Positions 18,051-27,356 are shown, numbered from the stretch's first letter. The stretch: 64,000 nucleotides of DNA from Xanthomonas boreopolis (GCA_014654535.1 BNBA01000018.1:25816-89815); one strand, 5' to 3'. Notes: generated from the letters alone by a model not told the origin. A program made the numbers and translations.

Positions 18051-19724
18051 TGCGTCCGCGGGCTGCAGGCGCCCTCCCTGCAGTCGGTAACGCCGATGCA
18101 CCACGCCATCGGGCAAGTCGTCGTGGCTGATCATCACCAGCGTGCGGCCGTCCAGCGCTTGCGCGAGATCGAGCAGCATGGCGTGCGCGGTGTCCACGTC
18201 CAGGCCCTCGGTCGGCTCGTCGAGCAGCAGTACCGGTGCGTCGCGCAGCAGCGCCCGGGCGAGCGCCAGCCGGCGCGCCTGCCCCGCCGACAAGGTCGCG
18301 CCGTTCTCTCCGACCCACGTGTCCAGCCCCCCCTGGGCCTGCGCCCAATCGTGCAATCTCACCTGCCGCAAAGCCCGCCAAAGCGCCGCGTCGTCGGCAT
18401 GCGGATCGCCGATCAGGAGATTGGCGCGCAGGCTGCCGGCGAATACCGGCGCGTTCTGCGGCAGCCAGGCGATGCGACGATGCCATTCCGCCTGCGCCAT
18501 CGCGCGCAGGTCGATGCCGCCGCAGCTCACCTGGCCTTGCATCGGATCCCATAGCCGCAACAGCAACGAGGACAGCGTGGTCTTCCCGCAACCGCTATCG
18601 CCGCCGATGGCGATGCGCTCGCCGGGCGCAATGCGCAAGTGCAGGCCATCCAACACCTTGCGCCCGCTTCCGGGCCACGCGAAATGCACGTCCTCGAAAC
18701 GCAATTCGCCGCGTGCCGGCGGCGAAACCGGCCGTACCGGATCGCCCGTGCCGGCCGGTTGGTCCACGATCGCCTGCAGGCGCCGCGCCGCGACGCGTCC
18801 CGACTGCAAGGCCTGCCAGGCCAGGCCGGCGCCGGCCCACACGTCGAGCAGCCCCAGCATCAGGAACACCAGCGCGGCGGCCATTTCCGGCGCGACCGCC
18901 CCCCGCTCGGCGGCCGACAGCGCGATGTACAGCATCGCCAGCAGGCCCGCGCCGCCGCAGGTCAGGTGCAAGGCCGTGCCGGCGACGAGCCGGCGGCGTT
19001 GCAGGCGATCGCCGAGCGCCACCTGCTCCGCGGCGCGATCCACGCGCGCGATCCAATCCGGCTCGGCCTGCAGTGCATGCAGATCGGCGGCGCCCTCCAT
19101 GCCCTCGAAAGCCGCCGTGCGCAGAGCGGTGCGCCGTGCCGCGCGTACGCGCTCGCGCGCCTGCGCGCCGCGTGCGACCTGCCATGGCACCAGCACGCCG
19201 ATCGCCAGCCCGGTCGCCGCGATCGCGATCGCGGCCGGGACATGGATCGCCGCCGCGGCGGCGATGCCCAGCAGGCCGACCCCGAGCAGCGCGGCCAATG
19301 GCGCCAATGCGCGCACGGCCAACCCATCGACCTCGCCGATGTCCGACATCAGCCGTGCCATCAGCTCGCCGATGCGACTGGCCGACAACCGGCCCGGCGC
19401 CAGCGGCAGCGCACGCCGGAAGAACCAGACGCGCAGGTCGCGGGCGATCCGCAGCGTGGCGTCGTGGCCAACCAGCTTCTCGCCGTAGCGCGACGCGATC
19501 CGCGCGAAGGTCAGCGCCCGGATGCCGGCCGACGGCGAGAAGAAATTGAAACCGGCCTGGCCCCCTGCCACGCCGGCCAGCGCCGCCGCGACCAGGAAGC
19601 CGCCGGACAGGCCCAGCAGGCCGACGCCCGCCAGCATCGTGGCCAGCACCAGCAACGCGGACAGCGCCAGCCGCCCCCGATGGCGGCGGAACACGCAGGC
19701 CAGTTCGTCGCGCCGTTCCTTCAT
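18024..19724 (-). CDS. cydC: glutathione/cysteine ABC exporter subunit CydC
   Basis: Half-transporter of the CydDC exporter, which sends cysteine and glutathione to the periplasm and is needed to assemble cytochrome bd. The membrane domain is residues about 15-300 (RLALSALLVLATMLAGVGLL, LALPLAPGRLSASRIGELMARL-like loop). The ATPase has Walker A GGDSGCGKTT, signature TLSAGQARRLALAR and Walker B VLLLDEPTEGLD. Its ATG overlaps the cydD stop (ATGA). Both lie divergent to cydABX. Confidence 0.93.
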   Translation of the reverse strand: MKERRDELACVFRRHRGRLALSALLVLATMLAGVGLLGLSGGFLVAAALAGVAGGQAGFNFFSPSAGIRALTFARIASRYGEKLVGHDATLRIARDLRVWFFRRALPLAPGRLSASRIGELMARLMSDIGEVDGLAVRALAPLAALLGVGLLGIAAAAAIHVPAAIAIAATGLAIGVLVPWQVARGAQARERVRAARRTALRTAAFEGMEGAADLHALQAEPDWIARVDRAAEQVALGDRLQRRRLVAGTALHLTCGGAGLLAMLYIALSAAERGAVAPEMAAALVFLMLGLLDVWAGAGLAWQALQSGRVAARRLQAIVDQPAGTGDPVRPVSPPARGELRFEDVHFAWPGSGRKVLDGLHLRIAPGERIAIGGDSGCGKTTLSSLLLRLWDPMQGQVSCGGIDLRAMAQAEWHRRIAWLPQNAPVFAGSLRANLLIGDPHADDAALWRALRQVRLHDWAQAQGGLDTWVGENGATLSAGQARRLALARALLRDAPVLLLDEPTEGLDVDTAHAMLLDLAQALDGRTLVMISHDDLPDGVVHRRYRLQGGRLQPADAGMAPLPPG

Positions 19725-21379
19725 GGCACGGCCCCCGGCCCGGCCCGCTCCGGCCGCAGGCGATACACGCTATCGGCCCAGGCCATGGCGGCAGCGCTGT
19801 GGGTGGCGATCACCACGGCGCGGCCGCGCGCGTAGCTGCCCAGCGTGCGCAACAGGTCGGCCTCGGTATCCGGATCGAGGAAGGCGGTGGGTTCGTCGAG
19901 CAACAGCAGGTCGGGCTCGTGCAGCAGCAAGCGCGCCAGCGCGATGCGCCGCGCCTCGCCACCGGACAGGCCGAAGCCGCGTTCGCCGATCACCGTGTCC
20001 AGCCCGTCCGGCAACCGCGCGGCGAACCGCATCACCTGCGCCGCCTCGGCCACCGCGCGGATGCGGGCAAGGCTGGCCTGCGGGTCGGCCAGGCGCAGGT
20101 TGTCGGCGATGCTGCCGTGGAACAGGTAAGGCTGCTGCGCGGCGTAGCCGACCTTCACCCCCGGGCGCAGGCGCAGGCGGCCGTGTTCGGGCGGCAGCCA
20201 GCCGGCCATCGCTTCCAGGAGCGTGCTCTTGCCGCTGCCGCTCGGCCCGACCAGGGCCAGCCGTTGCCCGGGCTGCAACGCCAGCGAAACGCCGCGCAGC
20301 ACCGCGGCCGGCGCGCCATGCGGGCGCAGGGCGAGGTCGCGCGCTTCCAGCAGCGGCGCATGCGCCTCGGCGACTTCCAGCGGCCGGGCCGGCGCCGCGT
20401 CGTCCGGCCCGGCCGGCACGTCGGTCGTCCCCAGCAACCGCTCCACCTCGGCCACGGCCGCCAGTGCGTTGGCGCGATCGTGGTAGTGCGCCGCCAATCG
20501 CCGCAGCGGCGCGAAGAACTCCGGTGCCAGCAACAGGCAGAACACGCCCACGCCGAGCGAACCGGCGCCGGCGATGGGCAGCATGCCCAGGTAGCCCAGG
20601 CCCAGGTACAGCGCGACCATCGCCACGCTCACCGAGGCGAAGAATTCCAGGGTCGTGGAGGACAGGAAGGCGATCCGCAGCACCTTCATCGTGCGCACGC
20701 GCACGCCCTCGGCGGCGGCGGCGATGCCCTCCAGTTCGGCCTCGCCGCGTCCGTACACGCGCAGCAGGCCCAGGCCCTTGAGCCGGTCGGCGAAGTGCCC
20801 GCCCATGCGGGCCAGCTCCGCCAGTTGCGCGCGCCCGGCGGCCTCCGCGCCCCACCCCACCAGCATCATGAAGAAAGGGATCAGCGGCGCCGTGCAGAAC
20901 AGGATGATCGGTACCACCCGGTCCACGCAGGCCACCGCCACCAGGATCGCCAGCGGCACGACCGCGACCTCCACGCGGGCCAGCCGGTAGCCGGCGAAGT
21001 AGCCCTCCAGCGCATCGGCATGCGCCAGCAGCAGTTCGCCCAACTCGCCGGTGCGGCGCTGGCGCAGCCACAGCGGGCCCCGTTCCGCCAGCCGGCGGTA
21101 GACGCGGCGGCGCAGGGCCAGGCGCGCGGCATCGGCGACTTCGCCCGCCCACCACGACGACAGCGACTGCAGCCCCGAACGCGCGGCGAGCGTCGCCGCC
21201 AACACGGCGAACGCCGTCCAGAGCGTGGCCACCGGCCGATGCAGTTCGAAGGCGGCGTGCACGATCCACGCGATCGCGGCCGCCTGCGCCACCAGCAGCA
21301 GGCCGGACATGCCCGTCGCCGCCGCGGCTCCGGCATCGGTCCGCCTGGCGTCGCGGGCCAGGCTCGCCAGCCATTTCAC
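19721..21379 (-). CDS. cydD: glutathione/cysteine ABC exporter subunit CydD
   Basis: Partner of CydC. Membrane part with GLLLVAQAAAIAWIVHAAFE, LRRRVYRRLAERGPLW and PLIPFFMMLVGWGAEAAGRA (the conserved CydD PFFM segment); ATPase with Walker A GPSGSGKSTLLEA, signature FGLSGGEARRIALAR and Walker B LLLLDEPTAFLD. GTG 21379 (VKWLASLARDARRT) is preferred because similarity starts there; the frame is open to a GTG at 21487. No strong Shine-Dalgarno marks either, so the start is uncertain. Confidence 0.9.
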   Translation of the reverse strand: MKWLASLARDARRTDAGAAAATGMSGLLLVAQAAAIAWIVHAAFELHRPVATLWTAFAVLAATLAARSGLQSLSSWWAGEVADAARLALRRRVYRRLAERGPLWLRQRRTGELGELLLAHADALEGYFAGYRLARVEVAVVPLAILVAVACVDRVVPIILFCTAPLIPFFMMLVGWGAEAAGRAQLAELARMGGHFADRLKGLGLLRVYGRGEAELEGIAAAAEGVRVRTMKVLRIAFLSSTTLEFFASVSVAMVALYLGLGYLGMLPIAGAGSLGVGVFCLLLAPEFFAPLRRLAAHYHDRANALAAVAEVERLLGTTDVPAGPDDAAPARPLEVAEAHAPLLEARDLALRPHGAPAAVLRGVSLALQPGQRLALVGPSGSGKSTLLEAMAGWLPPEHGRLRLRPGVKVGYAAQQPYLFHGSIADNLRLADPQASLARIRAVAEAAQVMRFAARLPDGLDTVIGERGFGLSGGEARRIALARLLLHEPDLLLLDEPTAFLDPDTEADLLRTLGSYARGRAVVIATHSAAAMAWADSVYRLRPERAGPGAVP

Positions 21380-21769
21380 GTGCCGTCGACGCGATCCGGA
21401 CGTACCGTTGACGCGCGCGGGGCGGGCGCTCAAGACCACTCCATCGAAGCGTGGCGCACGCGGAGGCGCAAGGCGGAAGTCGCGCACGTATCCGCCTGGA
21501 TCGGCCCGACCGGGCGAAGCGCCATGCGATGTCGGCTTTCCCTACGTGACTTCAAGGAGGAGGACCGGCGACCGGCAGATCCCATCTCAAAGTGCATGAC
21601 GCGCTCCACAGGCTTCGATCGGTCCGTGATTGTAGTCGGGCCTTCCGTCCGGAGCGCCAGCATCGGCCATGGGGCAAATCGTCGCATTGATCTGGATCAA
21701 CGCGGGGCACACCATCCCGGCCGATCATCCGCCGCAGCACTTCCCAAGGAACCCACCAGGTAGCCAGCC
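21380..21769. other. divergent cydD/cydA control region
   Basis: A 390-bp spacer between divergent cydD and cydA without a recognisable gene. It carries the FNR/ANR box described separately. An AAGGAGGAGG-like purine run near 21552-21562 has no fitting start codon on the plus strand. Confidence 0.5.
21687..21700. promoter_or_regulatory. FNR/ANR-type oxygen-response box
   Basis: TTGATCTGGATCAA is a perfect match to TTGAT-N4-ATCAA. It lies 70 bp before the cydA ATG and about 310 bp before the cydD start. Activation of the bd oxidase at low oxygen is the expected role. Confidence 0.8.
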
Positions 21770-23362
21770 ATGATCGACTCGACAGTCGTAGAACTGTCGC
21801 GGCTGCAGTTCGCACTGACCGCGATGTACCACTTCCTCTTCGTGCCCCTCACCCTGGGGCTGTCCTTCATGATCGCGATCATGGAGAGCGTCTACGTCAT
21901 GACCGGGCGCGACGTATGGCGGCGCATGACGATCTTCTGGGGCGTGCTGTTCGGCATCAACTTCGCGATGGGCGTCGGCACCGGCATCGTGATGGAGTTC
22001 CAGTTCGGCATGAACTGGTCGTACTACAGCCACTACGTGGGCGACGTGTTCGGCGCGCCGCTGGCGATCGAAGGGCTGATGGCGTTCTTCCTGGAGGCGA
22101 CCTTCGTCGGCCTGTTCTTCTTCGGCTGGAACCGCCTCTCGCGCGTGCAGCACCTCGCCGTCACCTGGCTGATGGCGCTGGGCACCAACTTCTCGGCGCT
22201 GTGGATCCTGATCGCCAACGGCTGGATGCAGAACCCGACCGGCGCGGTGTTCAACCCCGACACGATGCGCATGGAGGTGGTGGACTTCATGGCGGTGCTG
22301 TTCAACCCGGTGGCGCAGGCCAAGTTCGTGCACACCGTCAGCGCCGGCTACGTGCTGGGCGCGACCTTCGTGATGGCGATCTCGGCGTTCTACCTGCTGC
22401 GCGGCAGGCACCGCGACGTCGCGCGCCGCTCGTTCGCGGTCGCCGCCGCGTTCGGCCTGCTTTCCTCGCTTTCGGTGGTGGTGCTGGGCGACGAGAGCGG
22501 CTACGCCGCCAACGAGCACCAGAAGATGAAGCTGGCCGCGATCGAGGCGATGTGGGAAACCGAGGCGGCCCCGGCCGACTTCACCGCGTTCGGCATCCCC
22601 AACCAGGCCACGCACCGGAACGACCATGCGATCAAGATCCCCTACCTGATGGGGTTGATCGCCACCCGTTCGCTCGACCAGCCGATCCCGGGCATCCTCG
22701 AACTGGTGGAGCGCGCCGAACACCGCGTGCGCGGCGGCCAGCTGGCCTACGGCGCGCTGCAGCGCCTGCGCGCCGACAGGAACGACGCCGAGGCGCGCGA
22801 GATGTTCGAGCGCCATTGGCAGGACCTGGGGCACGGCCTGCTGCTCAAGCGCTATCGCGAGGACATCCTCGACGCCACGCCCGAGCAGATCGCCCAGGCG
22901 GCGATGGACACCGTGCCGCGCGTGCTGCCGCTGTTCTGGACCTTCCGCGTGATGGCGGGCATCGGCTTCTACCTCATCGCGTTCTTCGCCGTGGCGTTCT
23001 GGTTCGCCTGCAAGCACACCTTCGAGGAGAAGAGGTGGTTCCTGAGGGTGGCGGTGTGGACGCTGCCGCTGCCGTGGATCGCGATCGAATGCGGCTGGTT
23101 CATCGCCGAGTACGGCCGCCAGCCCTGGGCAGTGGAAGGCGTGCTGCCTACGTTCTACGCCGCCTCGGGCCTGGCGCTGCACCAGATCCTGCTGTCGCTG
23201 TGCGGGTTCGTGGCGATCTATACCGTGCTGATGGTCATCGAGATCAAGCTGATGCTCAAGTCGATCCGCAAGGGGCCGGACGAACTCGCCCCGCCGCTGC
23301 CGGCGCCGCGATCGCCCGATGCCCCCCTCGGCACCGAAGCGCTGGCCGGCGGCCAGCCGTAA
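21770..23362 (+). CDS. cydA: cytochrome bd ubiquinol oxidase subunit I
   Basis: Subunit carrying hemes b558, b595 and d of the high-affinity quinol oxidase in the inner membrane. At 530 aa it is close to E. coli CydA and has the long Q-loop type sequence (KIPYLMGLIATRSLDQPIPG, LKRYREDILDATPEQI). Heme ligand His is H21 in ALTAMYHFLFVPLTLG, with the second in KFVHTVSAGYVLG and the methionine ligand in FRVMAGIGFYL. GMNWSYYSHYVGDVFGAPLA and the AEYGRQPWAVEG motif are conserved. It is followed by cydB after 15 bp. Confidence 0.96.
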   Translation: MIDSTVVELSRLQFALTAMYHFLFVPLTLGLSFMIAIMESVYVMTGRDVWRRMTIFWGVLFGINFAMGVGTGIVMEFQFGMNWSYYSHYVGDVFGAPLAIEGLMAFFLEATFVGLFFFGWNRLSRVQHLAVTWLMALGTNFSALWILIANGWMQNPTGAVFNPDTMRMEVVDFMAVLFNPVAQAKFVHTVSAGYVLGATFVMAISAFYLLRGRHRDVARRSFAVAAAFGLLSSLSVVVLGDESGYAANEHQKMKLAAIEAMWETEAAPADFTAFGIPNQATHRNDHAIKIPYLMGLIATRSLDQPIPGILELVERAEHRVRGGQLAYGALQRLRADRNDAEAREMFERHWQDLGHGLLLKRYREDILDATPEQIAQAAMDTVPRVLPLFWTFRVMAGIGFYLIAFFAVAFWFACKHTFEEKRWFLRVAVWTLPLPWIAIECGWFIAEYGRQPWAVEGVLPTFYAASGLALHQILLSLCGFVAIYTVLMVIEIKLMLKSIRKGPDELAPPLPAPRSPDAPLGTEALAGGQP

Positions 23363-23377
23363 GCCAGGAGACCCCTC

Positions 23378-24529
23378 ATGGATTTCGTATTGCTCGACTA
23401 CACGACGCTGCGCGTGATCTGGTGGCTGCTGCTCGGCGTGCTGCTGATCGGCTTCGCGGTGATGGACGGCTTCGACCTGGGCGTCGGCACCCTGTTGCCG
23501 TTCGTGGCCCGCGACGACGCCGAGCGCCGGCTGGTGGTGAACACCATCGGCCCGGTCTGGGAAGGCAACCAGGTATGGCTGATCCTGGGCGGCGGCGCGA
23601 TCTTCGCCGCCTGGCCGCCGCTGTACGCGGTGAGCTTCTCCGGGTTCTACCTGGCGATGTTCGTGATCCTGTTCGCGCTGATCCTGCGCCCGGTCGGCTT
23701 CAAGTTCCGCGGCAAGCTGGCCAGCCCGCGCTGGCGCAGCAACTGGGACTGGGCCCTGTTCGTCGGCGGGTTCGTGCCTTCGCTGATCATGGGCGTGGCG
23801 GTGGGCAACGTGCTGCTGGGCGTGCCCTTCCATTTCGACGACAGCATGCGGGTGTTCTACACCGGCTCGTTCTTCGGCCTGCTGACGCCGTTCGCCCTGC
23901 TGGCCGGGCTGCTCAGCGTGGCGATGCTGGTGGCGCACGGCGCGGCCATGCTGGTGCTGAAGACCGACGGCCCGGTCGCCGAGCGCGCCGCGAAGTACGG
24001 CAGCCTCGCCGCGGTCGCCGCGTTCGCGCTGTTCGCGCTGGGCGGCGTCCTGGTCGCCACCTGGCTGCCGGGCTACGCGATCACCTCGGCCCAGGCCACC
24101 GACCTGGACACCAACCCGCTGCTGAAGACCGCCGCGCTCGGCAGCGCCGGCGGCTGGCTGCACAACTACCGCGCGATGCCGGCCACGCTGCTCGCCCCGG
24201 CCGTGGGCCTGCTCGGGCTGCTGGCCAGCGCGCTGCTGCTGCGCCGCCGCCGCGGCGGGCTGGCCTTCCTCGCCTCGGGCGCGGGCATCGCCGGCGTCAT
24301 CCTGACCGTCGGCCTGGCGATCTTCCCGTTCCTGCTGCCCTCCTCCAGCGTGCCGGCCGCCAGCCTCACGGTGTGGGACGCCTCCAGCAGCCACCTGACA
24401 CTGTGGATCATGCTGCTGGTCACCGCGCTGTTCCTGCCGATCATCGTGGCCTACACCACCTGGGTGTACCGCGTGCTCAAGGGCAAGGTCACCGCCGACG
24501 AGCTGGGCAGCAACCCCAACGCCTATTGA
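23378..24529 (+). CDS. cydB: cytochrome bd ubiquinol oxidase subunit II
   Basis: Structural membrane partner of CydA. 383 residues with about eight helices; conserved stretches are IWWLLLGVLLIGFAVMDGFD, GPVWEGNQVWLILGGGAIFA and AWPPLYAVSFSGFYLAMF. A clear Shine-Dalgarno (AGGAG) precedes ATG 23378. Between cydB and cydX lies a block of three tandem hairpin repeats that is part of the same presumed transcript. Confidence 0.96.
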   Translation: MDFVLLDYTTLRVIWWLLLGVLLIGFAVMDGFDLGVGTLLPFVARDDAERRLVVNTIGPVWEGNQVWLILGGGAIFAAWPPLYAVSFSGFYLAMFVILFALILRPVGFKFRGKLASPRWRSNWDWALFVGGFVPSLIMGVAVGNVLLGVPFHFDDSMRVFYTGSFFGLLTPFALLAGLLSVAMLVAHGAAMLVLKTDGPVAERAAKYGSLAAVAAFALFALGGVLVATWLPGYAITSAQATDLDTNPLLKTAALGSAGGWLHNYRAMPATLLAPAVGLLGLLASALLLRRRRGGLAFLASGAGIAGVILTVGLAIFPFLLPSSSVPAASLTVWDASSSHLTLWIMLLVTALFLPIIVAYTTWVYRVLKGKVTADELGSNPNAY

Positions 24530-24549
24530 TCGCCGGGTTTCCCGCAGTT

Positions 24550-24695
24550 GAATCCCCGCACATGGATGTGCGGGCTCTTGCAGAGGGACCTGCCCGTCGA
24601 ATCCCCGCGCATGGACGTGCGGGCTCTTGCAGAGGGACCTGCCCGGTCGAATCCCCGCACATGGCTGTGCGGGCTCTTGCGAAGGACTCGCCCAA
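24550..24695. repeat. three tandem ~49-bp hairpin repeats between cydB and cydX
   Basis: Copies begin at 24550, 24599 and 24649. Each has GAATCCCCGCACATGGATG, completing a CCGCACAT/ATGTGCGG hairpin, then GGCTCTTGCAGAGGGACCTG. Single relatives occur at 27279-27325 and, more diverged, 38500-38580. Confidence 0.85.
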
Positions 24696-24709
24696 AGGAG
24701 CAAACGACA

Positions 24710-24820
24710 ATGTGGTACTTCGCCTGGATCCTCGGTACCGGCCTGGCCTCGCTGGCCGCCGTGCTCAACGGCATGTGGTTCGAGATGCGCGAGGAGGATG
24801 CGCCGGGAAACGGACGCTGA
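24710..24820 (+). CDS. cydX: cytochrome bd oxidase small subunit CydX
   Basis: A 36-residue single-span membrane protein (CydX/CbdX, YbgT family) that stabilises the heme d site. It starts MWYFAWILGTGLASLAAVLN and continues GMWFEMREED: the family pattern of MWYFxWxLG, a small-residue helix, and an acidic W-x-E tail. A good Shine-Dalgarno (AAAGGAG, 24694-24699) sits before the ATG. Together with cydAB it completes the oxidase. Confidence 0.93.
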   Translation: MWYFAWILGTGLASLAAVLNGMWFEMREEDAPGNGR

Positions 24821-24870
24821 AGGCAAGACTTGCCGCGCCGTGAGCGATCCCGCATCATGTGCGCCCACCG

Positions 24871-24947
<77 letters not shown>

Positions 24948-24957
24948 GTTCAGCAAG

Positions 24958-24980
24958 GGCCGGCGCAAGCCGGCCTTTTT
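24958..24980 (+). terminator. terminator after first tRNA-Pro
   Basis: GGCCGGC/GCAA/GCCGGCC stem-loop followed by TTTTT, 10 bp after the tRNA. Confidence 0.9.
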
Positions 24981-25079
24981 GCGCGCCTACCGGCGGCCGG
25001 CGCGGGTCCCCCGGCCGCCCCCGGTTCATCGAAAGCGCTTGCCGGAGCCGCGATATCCCGGTATCATGCGCGGCTCATT

Positions 25080-25157
<78 letters not shown>

Positions 25158-25181
25158 CCGCCAGGATGGTGGACATTCGGA

Positions 25182-25215
25182 ACGCCGGAAAGCTTCAGCT
25201 TTCCGGCGTTTTTTT
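25182..25215 (+). terminator. terminator after second tRNA-Pro
   Basis: Perfect 12-bp stem ACGCCGGAAAGC/GCTTTCCGGCGT with TTCA loop, followed by a T-run. Confidence 0.93.
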
Positions 25216-25236
25216 GTGCCCGGGCTCCGCCCTCCC

Positions 25237-27150
25237 TCACAGCACCGGCAACTCGATGAAGCTCGCCCGCTCCGGCGTATGCCACACGCGCTGCGTGGCC
25301 TTGCGGTAGTCGCCGGGCTTGGCGAAGTAGATGTTCGGCACGTAGGTCTGCGGATTGCGGTCGTACAGCGGGAACAGGCTGGACTGCACCTGCACCATCA
25401 CCCGGTGCCCGCGCTGGAACGTATGGTTGGCGTTGGGCAGGTCGAAGCGGTATTGCAACGGCTGGCCGGCGGCGAGCGGCGCGGGATGCTCGAAGCTCTC
25501 GCGATAGCGGCCGCGGAAGATCGCCAGCGATACCGGCAGCTCGTAGCCGGCCATCCTGGGATCGGTCGCGTTCTCTTCGGGATACACGTCGATGAGCTTG
25601 ACCACCCAGTCGCTGTCGGTGCCGCTGGTCGATGCCTGCAGGTTGACCTTGGGCACGCCGGCGATGCGCATCGGCTCGGCCAGCGGCTCGCTGACGAAGG
25701 TCAACACGTCGGGACGCCCGTCGACGAAGCGCTGGTCCTTGACCAGCCAGGTGGTCCACATGTCGCGGTCGCCGAAGCTCACCGGGCGCGGCGCGAACGG
25801 CACCGGCTTGGCCGGATCGGACACGTATTCCTCGTATTCGCCCTGCCCGGCCTTCGGCGCGTCGAACGAAAGCGCGCCGCCCGCGGCCAGGTACAGCGGC
25901 CGGGCCTTGGCCTGGCATCCCTTCTCGCAGCTCAGTGGCCACTTCTGCAGCCGGTTCCAGCGGTTGGCGCCGGTGTCGTAGATCAGCACCGGGGGCGTAT
26001 CGGCCTTCGGCGCGCCATCGACCAGATACTGGTCGAAGAACGGCTTGAGCACGTCGCGGCGGAACTGCAGCGCGGTGTCGCCGTCGAAGTCCAGCTCGCC
26101 GAGCGAGGCGCCGCCGTAGTTCACCTGGCTGTGGCGCCACGGCCCCATCACCAGGTAGTTGCGGTCGTTGCGAGCATCGCGGCCTTCCATCGCCTGGTAG
26201 CTGTGGTTGGCGCCGTACATGTCCTCCTGGTCCCACAGGCCTTGCAGCCACATCGTCGGCACCTTCAGCGGCGTCCTCGCCATCACCTTGTCGAGCGCCT
26301 GCTGCTGCCAGAACGCGTCGTAGGCGGGATGCTCGGTCAGCTTGTGCCACCACGGCAGCTGCTCCAGGCCCGCGGCCTTGGCGTAGTCCCCGGCCGAACC
26401 GGCGGCGAGGAAATTGCTGTAGTCGTCGCGGCCGGCGCGCGGGATCGACGTGCCTTTCCCGCGCTGGGTCAGCTGGCCGGTGAAGTAGTCGAAGTTGACC
26501 TGGCGGAACGCGCCGTAGTTGAGCCAGTCGTCACCCATCCAGCCGTCGATCATCGGGCTTTCCGGCGCGGCGACCTTCAGCGCCGGATGCGGGTCGGTCA
26601 GCGCCATCACCACGGTGAAGCCTTCGTACGAGGAGCCGATCATGCCGACCTTGCCGTTGGACTCGGGCACGTGCTTCACCAGCCAGTCGATGGTGTCCCA
26701 GGCGTCGGTGGCGTGGTCGACCGGCGTGTCGTTGAGCGGCCCGCGCAGCGGCCGGGTCATGACGTAGTCTCCCTCGGAACCGTACTTGCCGCGGATGTCC
26801 TGGAACACGCGGATATAGCCGCCATCGACGAACACGTCGTCGCCCTGCGGCAGCAGGTCCTTCATGTGCGGCGACAGCAGCCGCTCGGCGCGCCCGTCCG
26901 CGTTGTACGGCGTGCGCGTGAGCAGGATGGGCGCGCCGCGGGCGCCCTTGGGCACCACGATGACGGTATGCAGCTTCACGCCGTCGCGCATCGGGATCAT
27001 CACCTCGCGCTTGACGTAGTCGTTGGCCGCGTCCGGTGCGACGAAAGGCTTGCCGGTGATGTCCGGCGTCATCGGCGAGGTCTGGCCGAAAGCGGCCGGG
27101 ACCAGGACGGCGCAGGCGAGCGCCAGGGCGAGCGGGCGAAGAACGGGCAT
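25237..27150 (-). CDS. alpha-amino acid ester hydrolase (beta-lactam acylase, CocE/NonD family)
   Basis: Secreted alpha/beta hydrolase that cleaves or transfers alpha-amino acid esters and amides, including the acyl side chains of ampicillin- and cephalexin-type beta-lactams. It has a signal peptide (LALALACAVLVPAAFG). The catalytic set sits at the residue numbers I recall for the Xanthomonas citri enzyme: S174 in IGSSYEG, D307 and H340 (GLWDQED, GPWRHS), and the carboxylate cluster D208, E309, D310 that binds the substrate amino group. The length (637 aa) is also the same. A C-terminal jelly-roll (VNLQASTSGTDSDWVVKLID) completes the X-Pro dipeptidyl-peptidase-like fold. It lies last on the arginine-proline strand, but a repeat block separates it from proA, so it may be independent. 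Confidence 0.93.
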   Translation of the reverse strand: MPVLRPLALALACAVLVPAAFGQTSPMTPDITGKPFVAPDAANDYVKREVMIPMRDGVKLHTVIVVPKGARGAPILLTRTPYNADGRAERLLSPHMKDLLPQGDDVFVDGGYIRVFQDIRGKYGSEGDYVMTRPLRGPLNDTPVDHATDAWDTIDWLVKHVPESNGKVGMIGSSYEGFTVVMALTDPHPALKVAAPESPMIDGWMGDDWLNYGAFRQVNFDYFTGQLTQRGKGTSIPRAGRDDYSNFLAAGSAGDYAKAAGLEQLPWWHKLTEHPAYDAFWQQQALDKVMARTPLKVPTMWLQGLWDQEDMYGANHSYQAMEGRDARNDRNYLVMGPWRHSQVNYGGASLGELDFDGDTALQFRRDVLKPFFDQYLVDGAPKADTPPVLIYDTGANRWNRLQKWPLSCEKGCQAKARPLYLAAGGALSFDAPKAGQGEYEEYVSDPAKPVPFAPRPVSFGDRDMWTTWLVKDQRFVDGRPDVLTFVSEPLAEPMRIAGVPKVNLQASTSGTDSDWVVKLIDVYPEENATDPRMAGYELPVSLAIFRGRYRESFEHPAPLAAGQPLQYRFDLPNANHTFQRGHRVMVQVQSSLFPLYDRNPQTYVPNIYFAKPGDYRKATQRVWHTPERASFIELPVL

Positions 27151-27240
27151 GGGCGGACTCCGGTGGGAACCTGCGGAGTCTAGCCAGTCAGAAGCGCATC
27201 GTTACCGTGACGAAAGCCATAGGCGAGCGAGTATCTGCCC

Positions 27241-27356
27241 GTGGGAGCGGCTTCAGCCGCGATGAGGTTTTACCATTCAGATCCCCGCACATGGATGCGC
27301 GGGCTTTTGCAGAGGGACCTGCATGAAAACCCCATCGCGGCTGAAGCCGCTCCCAC
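27241..27356. repeat. GTGGGAGCGGC inverted repeat with a second repeat nested between its arms
   Basis: Arms at 27241-27271 and 27326-27356 are 31-bp inverted copies with one mismatch (GTGGGAGCGGCTTCAGCCGC... and its complement). Between them lies one copy of the ATCCCCGCACATGGATG / CAGAGGGACCTG repeat seen in the cyd operon. Together they fill most of the AEH-proA spacer (27151-27377). Confidence 0.85.

Noticed and set aside
24550..24695. Possible CRISPR array (three ~49-bp units)
   Set aside because: Whole units repeat with no unique spacers; hairpin core and dispersed single copies fit an interspersed repeat.
21725..24868. 1047-codon open frame antisense to cydAB
   Set aside because: It is a GC-rich shadow of cydA/cydB, full of Gln/His/Arg low complexity, with no recognisable domain.
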